This document shows positions 33,901-47,272 of a stretch of DNA of 64,000 nt, piece by piece. The notes beneath the pieces are model-generated. The model saw nothing but the letters and a program-made list of their open reading frames with translations, was not told where the DNA came from and ran no database searches. Each line of letters starts with the position of its first letter. Within the stretch, counting starts at the first letter, position 1. The stretch is from Klebsormidium nitens (Eukaryota > Streptophyta > Klebsormidiophyceae > Klebsormidiales > Klebsormidiaceae). The stretch is taken from positions 236,626 through 300,625 of the forward strand of contig DF236974.1 of the NCBI GenBank assembly GCA_000708835.1. Direction: 5' to 3'. The translations under genes and the position numbers were made by a program.

Positions 33901-36900
33901 TACAACTCGTGAGCATCTTCAGCCTGGCACTTGGGGGTCCACCAAAGGAATTCCTTAGTGGCAAGAGGACTCCTCTTCAGGTGCATGCGATACGTAATCG
34001 TGCGGCCGATGAGGGCCTTCAATCGTCAATCCTCGTTGTGTAACCGATCAAAGTTGAGGTTTCGGTGATCCTGTGTCAGTTACATGCGTGTTGACAGACG
34101 TTTCTGGGTGCCTGCCAAGCCAACAGCTAAACGAGAACCTGCTGTAAGTCGAAACCGAAAGCTCCTCTCAGGTGGTTCGGGGACCGTCTTCTCGTAGAGT
34201 TGGAGGGCGCGGGCGTCCAGCCCCAGTCGCTCAGCATCCTGCTGTCTTGCTTCCAAAAGGTAAGCTCCAGCGGGATACCTGCAAGGCTGCTGTTTTGACC
34301 ACATTTTGCAGCACGAACGAGAGGCTCTGATCTCTCTGACATTTCGGGAGCTTGTAGTCCCAAAAAGAAGGCCTCTTCTCTGGCGCTGCAAAGCCGGAGC
34401 CTGACAACTCCTCGTTCGAATCTGCAGGTCTCTCAGCAAGCTGGGGAGGCCAAACCGGGGGAGTTGCACGTGAACGGGCAGGCGCTTGCGACCTTGGAAG
34501 GTACTTATGGTGGCATCGCATTGGGAGAGTGCTTCTTCCTCAGCCGTCAGCAGAGCAGCTCGGTATCAGAAGCCTATATCAAAGTCGAATTCACATAGGG
34601 TAGCGCTGAATCGGACCAGGGACGTCAAATGTGGTACTTGGACGCCTTCCGTTTCACCAGGAGCAATACCATTGTGATACCATTCCGAATACGCTGGTTG
34701 TGACCATGAGACAAGTCACCTTCCTTTCTTGCTCCGACTGTGACGCTCGCTTCTGCTTTTTGTCTGCAGGTCTTTTCACCAGTCTGAGATTCTTGCTGTC
34801 GAACGAGGCGCGCCGCCTGAACGATTTTTGCATGGTCCTCCAGAAGCTTGTCAAGCGGGGCGAAGGTAAAGCGACGCACAAATCACACCGGGTTGCGCAA
34901 CATTCGCTGTTCGCAGATGCAAAATGCAGCTGTCTGGCGGCCCGGCGGACCGAACTCCAGTGCAATTCTGGAACCTGTGCTCAGTTTATTCTGCTTGTTT
35001 GCAGGGATACGGGGCACTGTGTGGACGACGGAGCTCTCGCTCTGGTGCTTGAACCCAGCGGTGGCCTTTGAAGAGGTCGCTGCAGCTGCCCGGTCCATCG
35101 TCCTAACATCCGGGTAAGAGAACACTGATGAATGCGGCCCTCTCTGGCTGCTCCGCAGGTCAAGTCAATCTGGAAGCTGTCGTCTCTATAACATAATTGC
35201 AGTGCTGGTTTAGGATGCGGGACAAGCAAGGAAAAGCTGGCAAACAGATTCTACTGAAGTGCCACAGTAGAAGCCGGAGTCCATTGGATATACGAAGTTT
35301 AGGCACATGACGCGTCCGCCCCCAAGCCGGTTGACGTATCAAAACCTCTCCATAAGTTAGTCCTTTCCCCTCGGATGCAGTACGCTGTCCCCCATGGACT
35401 CCTTTGAGAAGGAGCTCGGCTGCAAGTTCAGCGTCACCATGGAGGGCTCCCACGTCATCGACATGGACAGGCAGGCAAGTCGGAGATTGCTCTACAAGCC
35501 TCTTTTCGAAGACGTGCTGCCTTTGAACTTGCCTCGTACCTTCTTGCGACTGGGTTTCTGGACGGATTCTTTTACGCCGGTCCAACTCTCAAGGCCAACT
35601 CTCATTGTGAGCAGATTTGGGGCGGCGCCATAGGGGTCGGGCCGAATGACGCTGTCCTGAACGCGAGCTACCGGAGCGCGGACGGAGCGGAGTTCCAAGT
35701 GAAGCCTCTGCCCTCTTTTGATTCCGTCAGAGTGTCATTTCTAGGAGATGGAGATATGGCAGAATATGGACTCGTTACAAGATGCGGGCTTTCTTGTGTC
35801 GCTTCCTCGCAGAACCGGCCTCTCCTTTGCCAACTGTGGATCCTACGAAATCGAGAGAGGTACATCAGCAATTTCAAGAAGATGCATTCGTTCTGCAACA
35901 ATACAGCCAAGCTGATTGTACAGGGATTCGACAGTATCGTAGCTCAGCCATCTGTGCTGGTCATGGTAAGACCGCTTCAAACCATTTGTCATATACACGT
36001 GCTCCTGATTTCAGGACTCTCTCGGCCTTGCGATCGAAGAGTGCGCTCGCATCGTACCCGACGGCCTCCTCATCTTCTTCCCGAGTTACAAGCTCATGGA
36101 GAAACTGTCCGCACGCTGGAAGTCCACCGGCCAGTGGAAGAGGATCAACAAACAGAAGCCTATCTACTCAGGTAAAGCGCGCGGAATGCGAGTTTCTGAT
36201 TTCAACTATGAGAACTCAGGTCGCCCTCTTATGGACGCTGAGTCGATCTGCTGAGATTATTGGAGGTCTTGCAAATGGCTCCTCCTCTAGACGGCACACC
36301 GGAATGAAAGAAAGCAGCACTTCCTGCCAAAGTAGAGAATTCGGCACCGTTACAATTTTTGTCAAGATTTAGATACTGAACCGTTACCTTCTGCTGTGGC
36401 GCCTCGTGATCTGAAGCGGCAATGTCCACTTGGATACTGTGCAGAGACGCGCGGCAGTGACGACCAGTTCGAAAAGGTGCTCGCCGGCTACTACAGCACG
36501 ATCAAGAAGGTGCAGAAGCGCCGCGCGCAGGCTGCTTCTCCTGAGGAGGACGCGGATCCTGACAAGAACATTAGCGGCGCCATCTTTCTCGCGGTTTGTC
36601 GGGGCAAGGTGAGGAATCGAAACGACCGATCTTCCTCCGCTCTCGCCGCTTTTCTCGTGCTGGATCATCATGTTCTCAATACGTGACACGGTTGATGGGC
36701 ACCACCACTTTTAGGTTCATTATGCTAGACCCTGAAGCATATCAAGCGCTGCGAACGAAGTTGTTGCCGACAAGCTTGAGCTTGCGACAATCATACTGAC
36801 ACGCTTGTAATTCACACTTCGTTCTTATCCATGTTCTGGTCGCTTCTGCACACGTCTAACCAGCATCTACTTGATGCAGTGAATGTCAGGAAGGGAAATC

Positions 36901-39900
36901 GTCATCCTTTGCCTGGCGCGCTGACAATTGCCCTAGAAGTCACGTACAAGTCAGCCAGCATCCGAGTCCTTTTCTCGTGGCGTTCTGCTCTCGACTTGCT
37001 CAAGCCCATGATCTTTCGTCAGGTGTCGGAGGGCATCGACTTTGCAGATGGGAATGCTCGAGCAGTGATTGTGGTTGGCATCCCGTTTCCATATGCGTGA
37101 GTTACTCTCATATCTTCTGTGGGGATCGCTGTCCAGGAATCCTCCTGATGTGATCACTATTCCCGCTGGAAGTCTGCTGGCAAACTTCTGCTCAAACCCA
37201 CGCTCCTGTGTTAATCTGATGCATTTGAGACAGCAAAAGTACAAGTCTTAGCTTATTCGTTTGACAACGACGGGTCAGAGAAAGGAGTTGAAATGCTGTT
37301 TCTATTGGGCTAATTCTGTGAGAGTTGCGTGCAGGATGGATCTGCAAGTCGTCTTCAAGAAGCAGTTCAACACAGTGAATCAAAAGAGTAGGGACCTCCA
37401 GAACGGGGACCAGTGGTACTGTCAGCAGGCCTTCCGAGCGCTCAATCAGGCCATAGGTAAGCCCGCTCTCAAGCTGCTGCATAATGGTGGTGTAAAACGT
37501 CCTTCCTTGTCTGGCCTGCGGGACTCACAGGCGTACGCTGTTGTTCCAGACGTATCACAAACGGGCAGACGCTCTTGTCTGGCATGCCAGTGCATTTGGA
37601 TGCCTCTGAATCGCTCAAGAAGCGAAGTAAGTTTTTAGTTCAATCATCTTTTAATTTGCAGGGCGCTGCATCAGACACCGCTACGACTTCGGCGCCGTCC
37701 TCCTCTTCGGTAAGCATTTTACACCAGCAGACAGAGTAGGCTCGTTTCAACTCACAACGCGTCCGAAAACAGTTTGAAACAGGATCCGTCTCGGTTCTAT
37801 CGTCGACTTACACACTCTAGTCGACAATTCTTTCACTTGTAATGGCTATTCTTGGCGCTCTTACTATTCTCGGATGACGGCCGAAATGCTGACGTGGCTG
37901 TTGTGGATGTTTTTTACTTCAGACGAGCGCTTCTACCGTGCCAGTAACACGCAGTCCCTCTCCAAGTGGTTGCGTGGCTCCATCACCAAGTACAACAACT
38001 TTGGCGAGAGCATGGACTCCCTGCGCAGCTTCTTCCGGCGGTTGGAGGTCAGTCGGCGCTGCTGGAAAAACCTTGGCTTTCGAGTTGCTTCTGCATGTTT
38101 TCGTCGTCGTCCAACTACTGCAACCTGCTGTGGCCTTCTATGCAAGTTCGTCTGATCCCTGTTCAATGACATCCTCAATTCAGACCAGCTTATCATTTGC
38201 TTTTCCACCGCCGAAATGAGTCCCCGCTATGTTCCTGGGTACGTTCCTGTGCATCCCCTCTTTCTGCTCACCGTTTCCCTAAAAGGCGTCCGTTACTTTC
38301 GCAGCTGGACCCTCCAAAACGAGCCCCGTCGCCTCCCGCCCCCGCGCCCTTCGCCGTCGAGCCCCCGCAGGGCTCCGGCAAGTTCCACCCCATGTTCAAC
38401 AAAGCCCTGGAGTCTTCCACCGGGCGCCCCCTTTCCGCCAAGCCCGCCCGCTCCGGTCCCGGAACGTCAGCCCCCGAGAACGACTCTCTAGACACTGTCG
38501 AGACGTTTGCAGAGCAGCTGTTGGGCTGTCGGGCGGGCCCGTCGGGGGCTGCTGAAGCGTTCGCGGAACGGCTGTCGGGTTTCAAGGCGGGGGTTCCGGT
38601 TCCGGACGCTGCCGGACCGGAGGGGGGCTACGTCCGGCGGTACGAGGCGACGCAGCCGACGCGGTCGGAGAGGCGGCAGGCGAAGACGAGCCCGTTCTGG
38701 AACGACGAGGGGTTCGTGGAACCCGCGGCCCCGGCTCCCAGCAGTTCCGCCGGAAAGCAAGCGGAGACGCAGGGTCACGGACCGGTGGACTCGCTAGACC
38801 TGGAGACTTTGGACGCTTTGGTCGCCGAGTGTCGGGAGGAAGAGAGTCTGAAGGCAACGGAAGCAGGCATTAGTGATCGGGGCAGGCAGACCGGGAAACA
38901 GTCTGAACCTGCAGTCCCAGAAGTAGAACGGAACCAGGGCGAGCGTGAGTCTTTTGGGCCAGCCGGTTGCAGGGGCCCGACGGCACCCCAGGCCCTGCAA
39001 AGCGGTATGCGTTGTGGAAACACCGGAGCGACGTGCTCGGGGCAGCCGCCGGGGGATCCCCTTGAGGGGAGCGCTTTTTTTGGGGGGGCTGGGATAGCGG
39101 ATGCGGACACCCTGGGGACAAGCATCTCCTGTGCTCGGTGCGGCTCTGAGGTCGCTGCTGTCTATTCCCCGGAGGTCACGAAGACGGTGCTGCAGAAGAG
39201 CTTTCTCCAGGGCCTCTTGGAACGAAGCCGGTCAGAGATGGGCCTTCCGCTTGGGGATGCCGCTGCCCTGTCAGACGGAAGGGGACTTGGCGGGGGCCTG
39301 TATCCGGTCGAAGTTCTGGTCGTGAACGCCAGCGAGCTTGGTTTGCAAGGGCGACAGGGAACGGGATCTGCGCGAGTGGAGCAGCAGTCGGGGGGGAAGG
39401 GCGGGGGCATCTGGGTTGAGAAGGACGGATGCGTGTTTGAGCCGGTACATTGCCCCGGGTGCGGCCCTGGGGGAATGAGCGTTGGGGCCAAGGTGCTGGC
39501 CGCAGACAAGGCCAACTCCTACTTCAACGGGCAGGTAAGCGTGCTGAGTCTCTGCAATTTTATGTCTGCATCTGACAGCCCATCGTTGGAAGATAGATCT
39601 TGCAACCTGTTCAGGAGAGCACTTGCAGAAAGAGGCTGTATACTTGCCGCCTAGCATATCTGCCTCTTTTGGTGCCGCTCCTTCTGCTTGCTTATAGCGC
39701 GGAAAACGAGGCTATTACACTTTCGGCGATTCGTGCAGATGGCTTACTGGACCAGACCAAAACAAATTGGCTTTCAACTCAAGCTTTTGAACTCTGCAGG
39801 TGTTCCTATTTCCCGAAGTGATTCTACAACGACCTGCTAGGCCGCCCGGGAGGCACTCAGACCCTCTCCCCGGACCCCGGCCTGCCCTCCCCCGGCAATC

Positions 39901-41709
39901 TTTCCCGGTACTACCTTCCCCGAGCGAGCACCTCCAGCCAAGCCCCTTTCGGCTGGACACGCAGCCTCCCTTGTCAGCGGGTCCATTTAAACCGGTCGGA
40001 AACTTCTCCCCCCGACTGGACTCGGTCCCGCCGTTTTTCCCATCTGTCGCTCAGGACCTTCCACCCCACCCCGAGTCGCACCCGCAGATCGGTCGGGACT
40101 TTGCCACCGGCGTCTGCACTGCACCGATGCGTGGCGCTATCGCTGACTCGCTTCAGAACACGAAAGCCCCGGTTGGAAGCCCCTCCGAAGCGCTGTACAT
40201 TCCGGCGGCACATCTGCTCCCACCGGAATCGTTGCGAGCGGGCTTCGTCCCGGCGACGAGTAAGGCGCCTGCTGCCCAGACCGGAGAGGCGCCCTCCGGA
40301 ACGGTCGATCCGCAGCGGAATGGACAGCCCACCCCTCGGGCCCCAAAGCCGCTGTACGTGGCTCGAGCGGGCGCCAGGCGGGCGAGCTTACAGGCCGGCA
40401 TTTCTGGCCGAGGGGCAACAATCCTGTCTGCATCCGAAGCGAACGTTTTGAACTCCGGAGGCGGGGGCGCGCCCGCGGTTCCGGAAGAGGGGGGATGGCA
40501 GACTGCGGCGAGGGAGTTCAGAGGGTCTGCCGAGACTGCGAACGTAATGGTGAGGCTTCCGATCTGGAGCACTGGCGAAGAGTGTGTTTCTCCGTTGGTT
40601 GAATTGCTGAAAAGGGCAATGTCAAGCCCCCGGATTAGGCAGCTTTTGGGGTGCTTCTTTTCTTGCAAATGGATGCCGTTTGACCATTGCCTGCTTATGA
40701 TGCTGATGCGGATAGGCTATCCTCAGGTTCGACCCTGTAGCTGATCAACGAGGTTGAAGCGTGCTTTCATGGCCTTTGCATCAGGACGGTAGGGAGTCGA
40801 ACGCCGCGGCAGCGCCTTCAATTCCGGGAGCGACTGACGAACGCTCAAGAGAAGAAGGAGCGGCCTTGCCGGACAGCCGCAAGCGGTCAGCTGGAAGGAA
40901 ACGGAAAAGTGCAACCAGAAAGGTAAGCACCAATCAGCTCCGATGTGCACGCGTTGCATTTCCTTCGAACCAACGGGTAAACGAATCGAGTTACTTTTTT
41001 GCGGCATCCAGGCTGGACATGCGTGCGGAAGGCTTCCTGCTGCTCTTGAGGCAATGTGGTTCCGAAGCGAGTTATAGCGTCGAGGGTGTGTTGTAATGCT
41101 GGAGACAAGCATACACCGTAGCACATTTGGCGACTTAGATTAAGGAACTTGGTCGCCAGACGTCACCGGTCCAAGAACGCCCCTTATTCCTGCATGACTT
41201 TCTCTTAAGAGCTCAGAACCATCAGCTTTCCCGTCCAGGTAAGCTGGAGAAACGATCTCGGGTTTGCGAACTGCAGAGAAGTGGATGGAAAAGTGCTTGC
41301 TTGACTCCCTGACTGTTTTGGATGATTGCCAGTCCGCATTAACGGCATAGAGTGTTACATGCAGGACGAGCATAAGCGGCCGCGAGAAGTGATCTTGGAG
41401 ACGGATAGCGACGAAGATGCTGTGGAAAAAGGCGTCCGAAGCAGTCGAAGAGTGGTGAGAACTTTCGCACGGCTTGTCATTGCAGAACCGCTTTTTGCGT
41501 GTTGGAGCGGACTACTCCGCCGTTTCGCTTGGGTTCGAGGCGTACTTCGTCAGCCTACTTCGAAATTGTACACAAACCTATCAATTTCCTTATGCTTGCC
41601 ACTAGTGTCACGTTTAAAACCTGTTGCTTCTTTCTGCTCTTGAGTTCTCCTCCCTGATCAGCGAAACGACTCGCTCATCGATTGCCTGGCTTTCCGGTTG
41701 CAGAGCTAG
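30973..41709 (+). CDS. FANCJ: FANCJ/BRIP1-type Fe-S DNA helicase
   Basis: XPD-family 5'-3' helicase for crosslink and G-quadruplex repair. Twenty-seven phase-consistent exons: 30973-31204, 31520-31631, 31893-31968, 32145-32209, 32396-32437, 32613-32713, 32917-32997, 33210-33270, 33504-33565, 33758-33908, 34172-34259, 34428-34500, 34770-34865, 35005-35113, 35381-35474, 35615-35698, 36015-36171, 36445-36608, 37023-37096, 37335-37456, 37662-37709, 37923-38047, 38305-39534, 39800-40549, 40785-40922, 41365-41454, 41662-41709; about 1,490 residues. Walker A GTGKS is at 60-64, Fe-S cysteines at about 147, 162, 172 and 211, DEAH at 254-257, VSEGIDF at 617, motif VI QAIGRCIRHR near 679. Residues ~740-1490 are a mostly disordered extension with a CxxC/CxxC pair (1015/1018, 1122/1125). 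The intron after 35474 is GC-AG. The last three small exons are the least certain. Confidence 0.92.
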
Positions 41710-42922
41710 GCCCACCTGGAATGATGATCGGTCCAGAGCTCTTAATATGCTTCCAGGGTGAGCTCGGTACCGTCAAACACAGTTGGACAGGATGCAAAGG
41801 AGTTATAGTACGCGACGGAGGTGGTTGGACTGTGAAGTCGCGAAAACGTCGAGACCTGAATCCTTGCAAAGATTCCATTCTGCTCACGACTGGCCACTGC
41901 TAGATTACGATCCCACAATTTTAGGCCTTTGTTTACTTACATGCAAAATTCTACGGATATTTAGACAGATCAAAGACAAATTGGACTTCCGGCTCGATGA
42001 CACACTAATGCATCCTTCTCTCGTGCGCTTAAAAACCGTCACGCTTACTCTCATTCGGAAGTGTGCAATCATCACGAGCATTGGGGTAGTGATTGCATGT
42101 CGTTATGCTACCTTGACCTCCTAAAACGCTTATAAGATGTCTACCTGCGACCTCGCTCAGCCTGCAAAGGGATATGCCCATGGTCTCTGGCAATGTTGAA
42201 CACATTAACGCGATCATTCGTTTGAATATACATGTTACTCCTTACATTGAACGTGTGAGAATCTCCCGCGCGGCCTCTGGGCGCCTAGCATGCAAATCGA
42301 CGATCATTAGACTATACAAACTTATAATCCGTTCCCTGGAACTGTTATATATACCGTCGCGTCAAACCCGTGAGTGACCGCATGCATGCAGTGCAATAGT
42401 TGATTTCATTCAATCTGTTGCAAGCATGCGTCATGATGAATTTTGATATCGAGCCTGGCCAGTCATGTTGAGGATTTAGCCAACTCATGATCGACGGTTT
42501 GGTTTGGGTCATCCCGATACATAGTGATTTAGTAGCAGGCCGCGCCACTCCGGCACGGATGAGCCACGCAAACGGACGCTCTATACTCTAAACGTGTTTA
42601 CGTGCGAACCTAGGAGACCACATGACGAGAAATAGCAAGCAAAATTTCAATTGGTCGGCCATATGCTGCCTGGCCGTAGACACACATGCATGTCGAAGAA
42701 GAACAGAACGTACCTCTGTGCGGATTTACATGCGTGCCAGCATTTTGCATGGACGATTCGCGCGCGCTTATGGTAGCAATCTACGAGTTTCAACCTTCAA
42801 TTGAGTATGCAGCACGAGCCTGATCTGTTTGCTAGTGGGCTAGGTCCCGAAGATACAGAACAGAAAATTACCTTGTTTTCAAGTACCTCGAGCAGCAAAA
42901 AGAAACAGCAAGCTTTGTTTAT
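41710..42922. other. Convergent intergenic region, FANCJ / GT92
   Basis: Between two convergent stop codons. It is AT-richer than the flanking coding blocks. No gene, RNA or repeat that I can support. Confidence 0.55.
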
Positions 42923-44218
42923 TCAACGGAACTTGGCACGTGCACTAACTAATCCCCTCAGTTCTGATGAAAAGGTTGTAATGCTACTGCTTTCGTCGTC
43001 GGTCACGTTAAATGGCGCTTGATCGTTGTGCCTTCCCCACCTATCGAACAGCTCGTTCGGATCTCCCTGCACCGGTTCGCGTCTGTAGTGATTGATGATG
43101 GCCCAGTCGATGGGCAGCGTGATGCTATTCTCAGCCGTCTTGCTTTGCCCATTCTCAAAGAACTCCAACTCGTGCGCGGTGACCTCCCGGGCCACTTCCG
43201 TCCTCACGATGGGCTTTCCTTGGTTCTCGTCGAAAATCGCGCTACGGTTCAAGTGCTTTTGGATGACTAGATCCGACCCCGATCCCTCAAAGTCCTTAGA
43301 CACCGGGAATCTGTGCCTCATGATCCTGACCGCACCCACTTCTTCCGGGAGGCCGTCCAAGAGCGCCGCCACGTTTCCCAACTGCGCCCCTCTCCGAACG
43401 AAAATATACTCGTCCACGTCATGGAAGGACAGCCACGTGGCCACCCCTCTATTCCTGGTTATGCAGTGCGAACGCAGCGGCTGCTCGTCGTAGTACCGTT
43501 TGCTCTCCAGGAACTTCTCCCTCGTCCCAAACGTCTCCCACCGCCGCACCTCGACGGTTCCTTCGTCGACGTAGTCTCGCAGGACGTCGAGCAATTGCTC
43601 CGTATCGTCGACGCTGTAGAGAAAGAATTTTTCGAAACCGGCGATGTGGATATGGAACTCGAGCCACTGGACCCACTGCGCCCGGCTCTGTTTGCCGTAT
43701 AGCGGACCCATACAAGCCGCCACTTTGTAGGGCCCATCCCGAACCACGGGCCCCACTGTAATATCTATTCTGGCTGGCGGCGCAGCGGGAGAGCTACCGG
43801 CGTAACCGAAGCTAAGACTCAGCTTCGTCATGCGCCGGGAAAGAGTCGGAACTAGACTCGAGGGCACGTCGCAAAGGAAGTCCGTTTGGTACGACACCGG
43901 ATCGGCCCAGTCGAGCGTGTGCCTCCAGGAGCGCTGGTCCACCAAAGCGGGGCCTTCCCAAGTCCTCAACCTAGTTGCTTCGGCACTCCCTAAAATCTTC
44001 TCGAGAAGAGTCTGCTTCCCGTCAGCGCTCTGCAGCGCTGCCTTGCGATTCCCCAGAGACGGACGGTTTGCGCGGACGCCGCCGGAGCGGTGAATGCTTT
44101 CGGACGTACGGACCCACTTCGGGATTTTGTCCGGAGGCCGACCGGCCACCTCTCCGCTGCACGTGACCGTCAGATTGCGGGCCATCGGACTGGACGTGCC
44201 AATTATGTTGGAGTGCAT
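42923..44218 (-). CDS. GT92 (DUF23) family glycosyltransferase
   Basis: An intronless frame of 431 residues from the ATG at 44218. The same frame is open to about 44440 without an ATG and includes a short hydrophobic stretch (ELTIFVFGVGLV), so the true N terminus, perhaps a signal anchor, may lie upstream in another exon. The GT92 core covers the middle and C-terminal parts: QWVQWLEFHIHIAGFEKFFL, then YSVDD, VEVRRWE, ATWLSFHDVDEYIF (the D-V-D metal/nucleotide-sugar motif), RIMRHRFPVS and INHYRR. In land plants GT92 includes the beta-1,4-galactan synthases (GALS), Golgi enzymes of pectin side-chain synthesis. Acceptor and product here are inference. It is flanked by convergent FANCJ. Confidence 0.87.
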   Translation of the reverse strand: MHSNIIGTSSPMARNLTVTCSGEVAGRPPDKIPKWVRTSESIHRSGGVRANRPSLGNRKAALQSADGKQTLLEKILGSAEATRLRTWEGPALVDQRSWRHTLDWADPVSYQTDFLCDVPSSLVPTLSRRMTKLSLSFGYAGSSPAAPPARIDITVGPVVRDGPYKVAACMGPLYGKQSRAQWVQWLEFHIHIAGFEKFFLYSVDDTEQLLDVLRDYVDEGTVEVRRWETFGTREKFLESKRYYDEQPLRSHCITRNRGVATWLSFHDVDEYIFVRRGAQLGNVAALLDGLPEEVGAVRIMRHRFPVSKDFEGSGSDLVIQKHLNRSAIFDENQGKPIVRTEVAREVTAHELEFFENGQSKTAENSITLPIDWAIINHYRREPVQGDPNELFDRWGRHNDQAPFNVTDDESSSITTFSSELRGLVSARAKFR

Positions 44219-47200
44219 GAGGAACTCAACCCGGTCTCTTACGAACCCCTGAACCCGGAAAACCCAAGTTTCCGGGTTTGCAGTGCTCCGGACTAACCCA
44301 ACCCCGAAAACGAAGATGGTGAGCTCTTGCGCGGGGATGCTTGTTCGAAGCGCGTTTGGACCGAGGGGATCCAAGAGCTCCAGGACTGCAAGACTGGTAC
44401 TAGTGGTTGGGGTGAAAGCACGGTCTGAGTTGTGGTGGCATAAGCGGCTGAGTCGGTCTTCTTCGGCTCATATGTCGGAGTGAGTGCCTGCAGGATGAGC
44501 GGAGACGTCAGTGAGGTTTGGCATAATGTAGGGAGTTCTAGCGCTTAGCGTCAATCAATGAAGGAGCAGCGAATACGATTGAAAGAAAGAAGTTTACGAA
44601 CCCCGGTAGCATACCTTCGACTTCAAGCTGTGATTTTTTTGATAGAATATAGGAGCACCTGACATAAAGTTCACCGGTTCTTCTGAAGCAAATCTTTTCC
44701 CCGTTGTTGCATGACGATGCACAGACACGGCAGCATGAGACGCATTCGTAATCCTTGTGCAATCATTAGAGCAGCGTAAATACCCGCCTGCCCTCTTGGC
44801 AGACTACTCAACCAGTAACCTTCCTTGCCGATATGGAGGAGCTGGTTATGCACGTAGCATTGCTAAAGTCCTCCGCATTCAGAGGTCAGGTCTTGCAGCT
44901 CTAGTTGCACAGCTTGCAGCTCCCAAGTGCAGGATCTTGGGATCTCTACTTTCTTCTACAGTCAAGCAGAGGCGAATGCAGTGTGTGGAAATGATCAGCT
45001 GAACGTTAACATTTCGAAGTCCTGGATGACAAAAGAAGATGGCCTTACAATTGAATGCGATCTCAGGAGAATGATCTGCTAACATGCTGAATCAGAAAGT
45101 TCTCTTGGTGTGCAGTATGCAAAACAGTAATAAAGGCGCCGTTTTGTGACGCGCACGCAGTCACCTTTAAAAATGGATTCGATGTTGAAGATCTACTACT
45201 AATCTGCTCAATCTTGGAACGCTTTCACTTCTTTTGAGCTCAAAGAAAATGGCTTATTTATCAAATGATTTTCAGAATTATATCAAAATGGAGCAGCACC
45301 GTCGTTACTCAAAGAGAAATAAGCCGTTGGATTCAAAAAATAGGAGACAACTAGGACAAAGACTGATGGAAGCATGTTGGTGGATTACTCTGTCGCTTAC
45401 ATGAGGCTGCTTTCCCGTCTTCAGATGCAGGCCATGCACCCCGTGGCAGCTTGTCCAGAGGGCCAAGGAGCAGACTGCCGCCATAAGGAGCCACTTGGCG
45501 CACAGGGATTGGCCGGCCAGCAGCTGAAGAACGCGTCCATACGCAACCTCGCGTGTGCAGGAGGGCACGTTGCGTTCTTGTGTCATTGTAAGAGTTCCGT
45601 TTGAGCTTAGCAGAGCAGCCTAGCTGGCGCTTTCAGCGAAGTTTCTGCTGAGAACACCAGACAACTAAGCTGGTTATCCGACTTGGTCATTCCGGGATAA
45701 AGTGATGGCATACCAAATCCGTTTAGCTGATGAGCTGCTCTTTCTTTGCTGTATAATACGCAGCTTCCTTTGAATGGAGAGATCTCGTGTTATCAGGACG
45801 GACAGCCGGTATGGCCATTGCCATTTTGGGCAAAGCGTTTTTTGCAAACACTGGAAATATTTCAGCCTTGCGTAGAAGTCATGATGCAGCATCCAGTGCT
45901 CAACTACCTATAAGTGACGGCTTACTTACGTATCTTGGAGGGCTCGGACCATTGGTTAATTGTAGCACCGTACACTTGGAACCGCGTACTTCCATACCAG
46001 CTACTCTAGGCGGTGCCGGGTGCAGTGTGCACTGTGCAGTACCCCCGGGAACCGGGATTGCAAAAGCAGTCGGGCGGTCTCGTCAACAGGCTGGGAGATT
46101 TGGAAACAGCGCAGGCAACCGGGCACTGTGAAGCTCATGGCGGAAAAGTCAGAGCGTACTGGGCAACCCGCAAACGGTTTAGCAACTTTCAGGCGGCAAC
46201 AGTACGGTACTGGATGATCCCGGTACGATAATCGGGCAAAGCACGTTCGCCGGGCCGCGGGGCCGGCGGGAGCAGTGGTTGTTTCCGAAGATGCGTATCT
46301 GACGTCTCTGACGTCACTACAGGACTGATCGGATTCTGAGCTTGACGTCACAGGAGTGACCGCGGGCGGCGTACCGTACGGTGAAAGGTCGTAACGAAGG
46401 GTACCCTCGTAGGCCAGGGAACCTCCAGGAATCCAGGGCCTAGTAGGTAGGCTCTAGCTGTACGGTTTCATATTAAAGTGACATACCGTACCTAGTGTAC
46501 GCAGTGGACAGTGTACTGATTTAGGCAACTCCGGCTCTAGTGCAAAGGCCCAAGTAGGTACACAGAAACCTGCCAAGTACACAGTAAACCCGGTGCCATG
46601 CACTGAAGCCACTGATAAGTACCGTAAACGTTGTTTGATTGGCCTGGTGTCACACTGAGGGCCACGTCAGGTGGCCGATGCATCTGATATCCAATCATCC
46701 ACCAGAGTTGCATATGGCGATCGGAATCGGGATCGGCATTCAGGACAAACAGGCGAGACGGTATCCTCTCCGAAGACGTCGAAAAAAGACGAGGCTGGGC
46801 CACATGAGAGCCCCCTTTTCGGAGACCGTCTCAGACCCTTGATCAGCCTGCACCCGGATTTTGTGCAGTCTATCTTGCGGGTACTATTCGTGCGGCTGCG
46901 TGAGGCTGCACAATCAGTACGCTGACAAACCCTTTTCTTCTAAAGATTTGTGGGACGTCATGATATTAGAGCGCAACATGACCACGTTTGCTGATAGTTG
47001 TCTGACGTGCAGGCCGACAAGTCCCTGCTACACCTCTTGCAAGACGCAAACTTCATGCCCGAAAATTCCACGTCCTTTATGCCAGTGACCTTAAAGTCAA
47101 ACGAGGCTTGCAACCATGACGAAGGCGAACAGCTTGCAGCTGTTTGCAAGACGCAAAGAAGGGAGCGAAAGTGATCCAATTGCTCAGGGCCTTGAAGGGT

Positions 47201-47272
47201 GAGCAATTGCATGAAAGACTGCTGTTTGACTTCAGGCAGTGACGCAACGCCCTGCAAGTATTGCTGGCAAGG
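44219..47272. other. Intergenic region between GT92 and the aminotransferase gene
   Basis: About 3 kb without a supported gene. The left 200 bases continue the GT92 reading frame without an ATG and may hold its 5' exon part or UTR. The rest contains only short, unconvincing open frames. Some GTACC/GGTAC-rich sequence lies near 46190-46500. The two flanking genes are divergent, so both promoters must be here. Confidence 0.5.

Noticed and set aside
38197-39654. A 485-residue frame that looks like a separate gene
   Set aside because: Its acceptor at 38304 and donor at 39535 fit the FANCJ reading phase on both sides, so it is the large C-terminal exon rather than a gene of its own.
45374-45604. 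Short plus-strand frame with several Cys and Gln
   Set aside because: No conserved pattern or gene context; left as intergenic.
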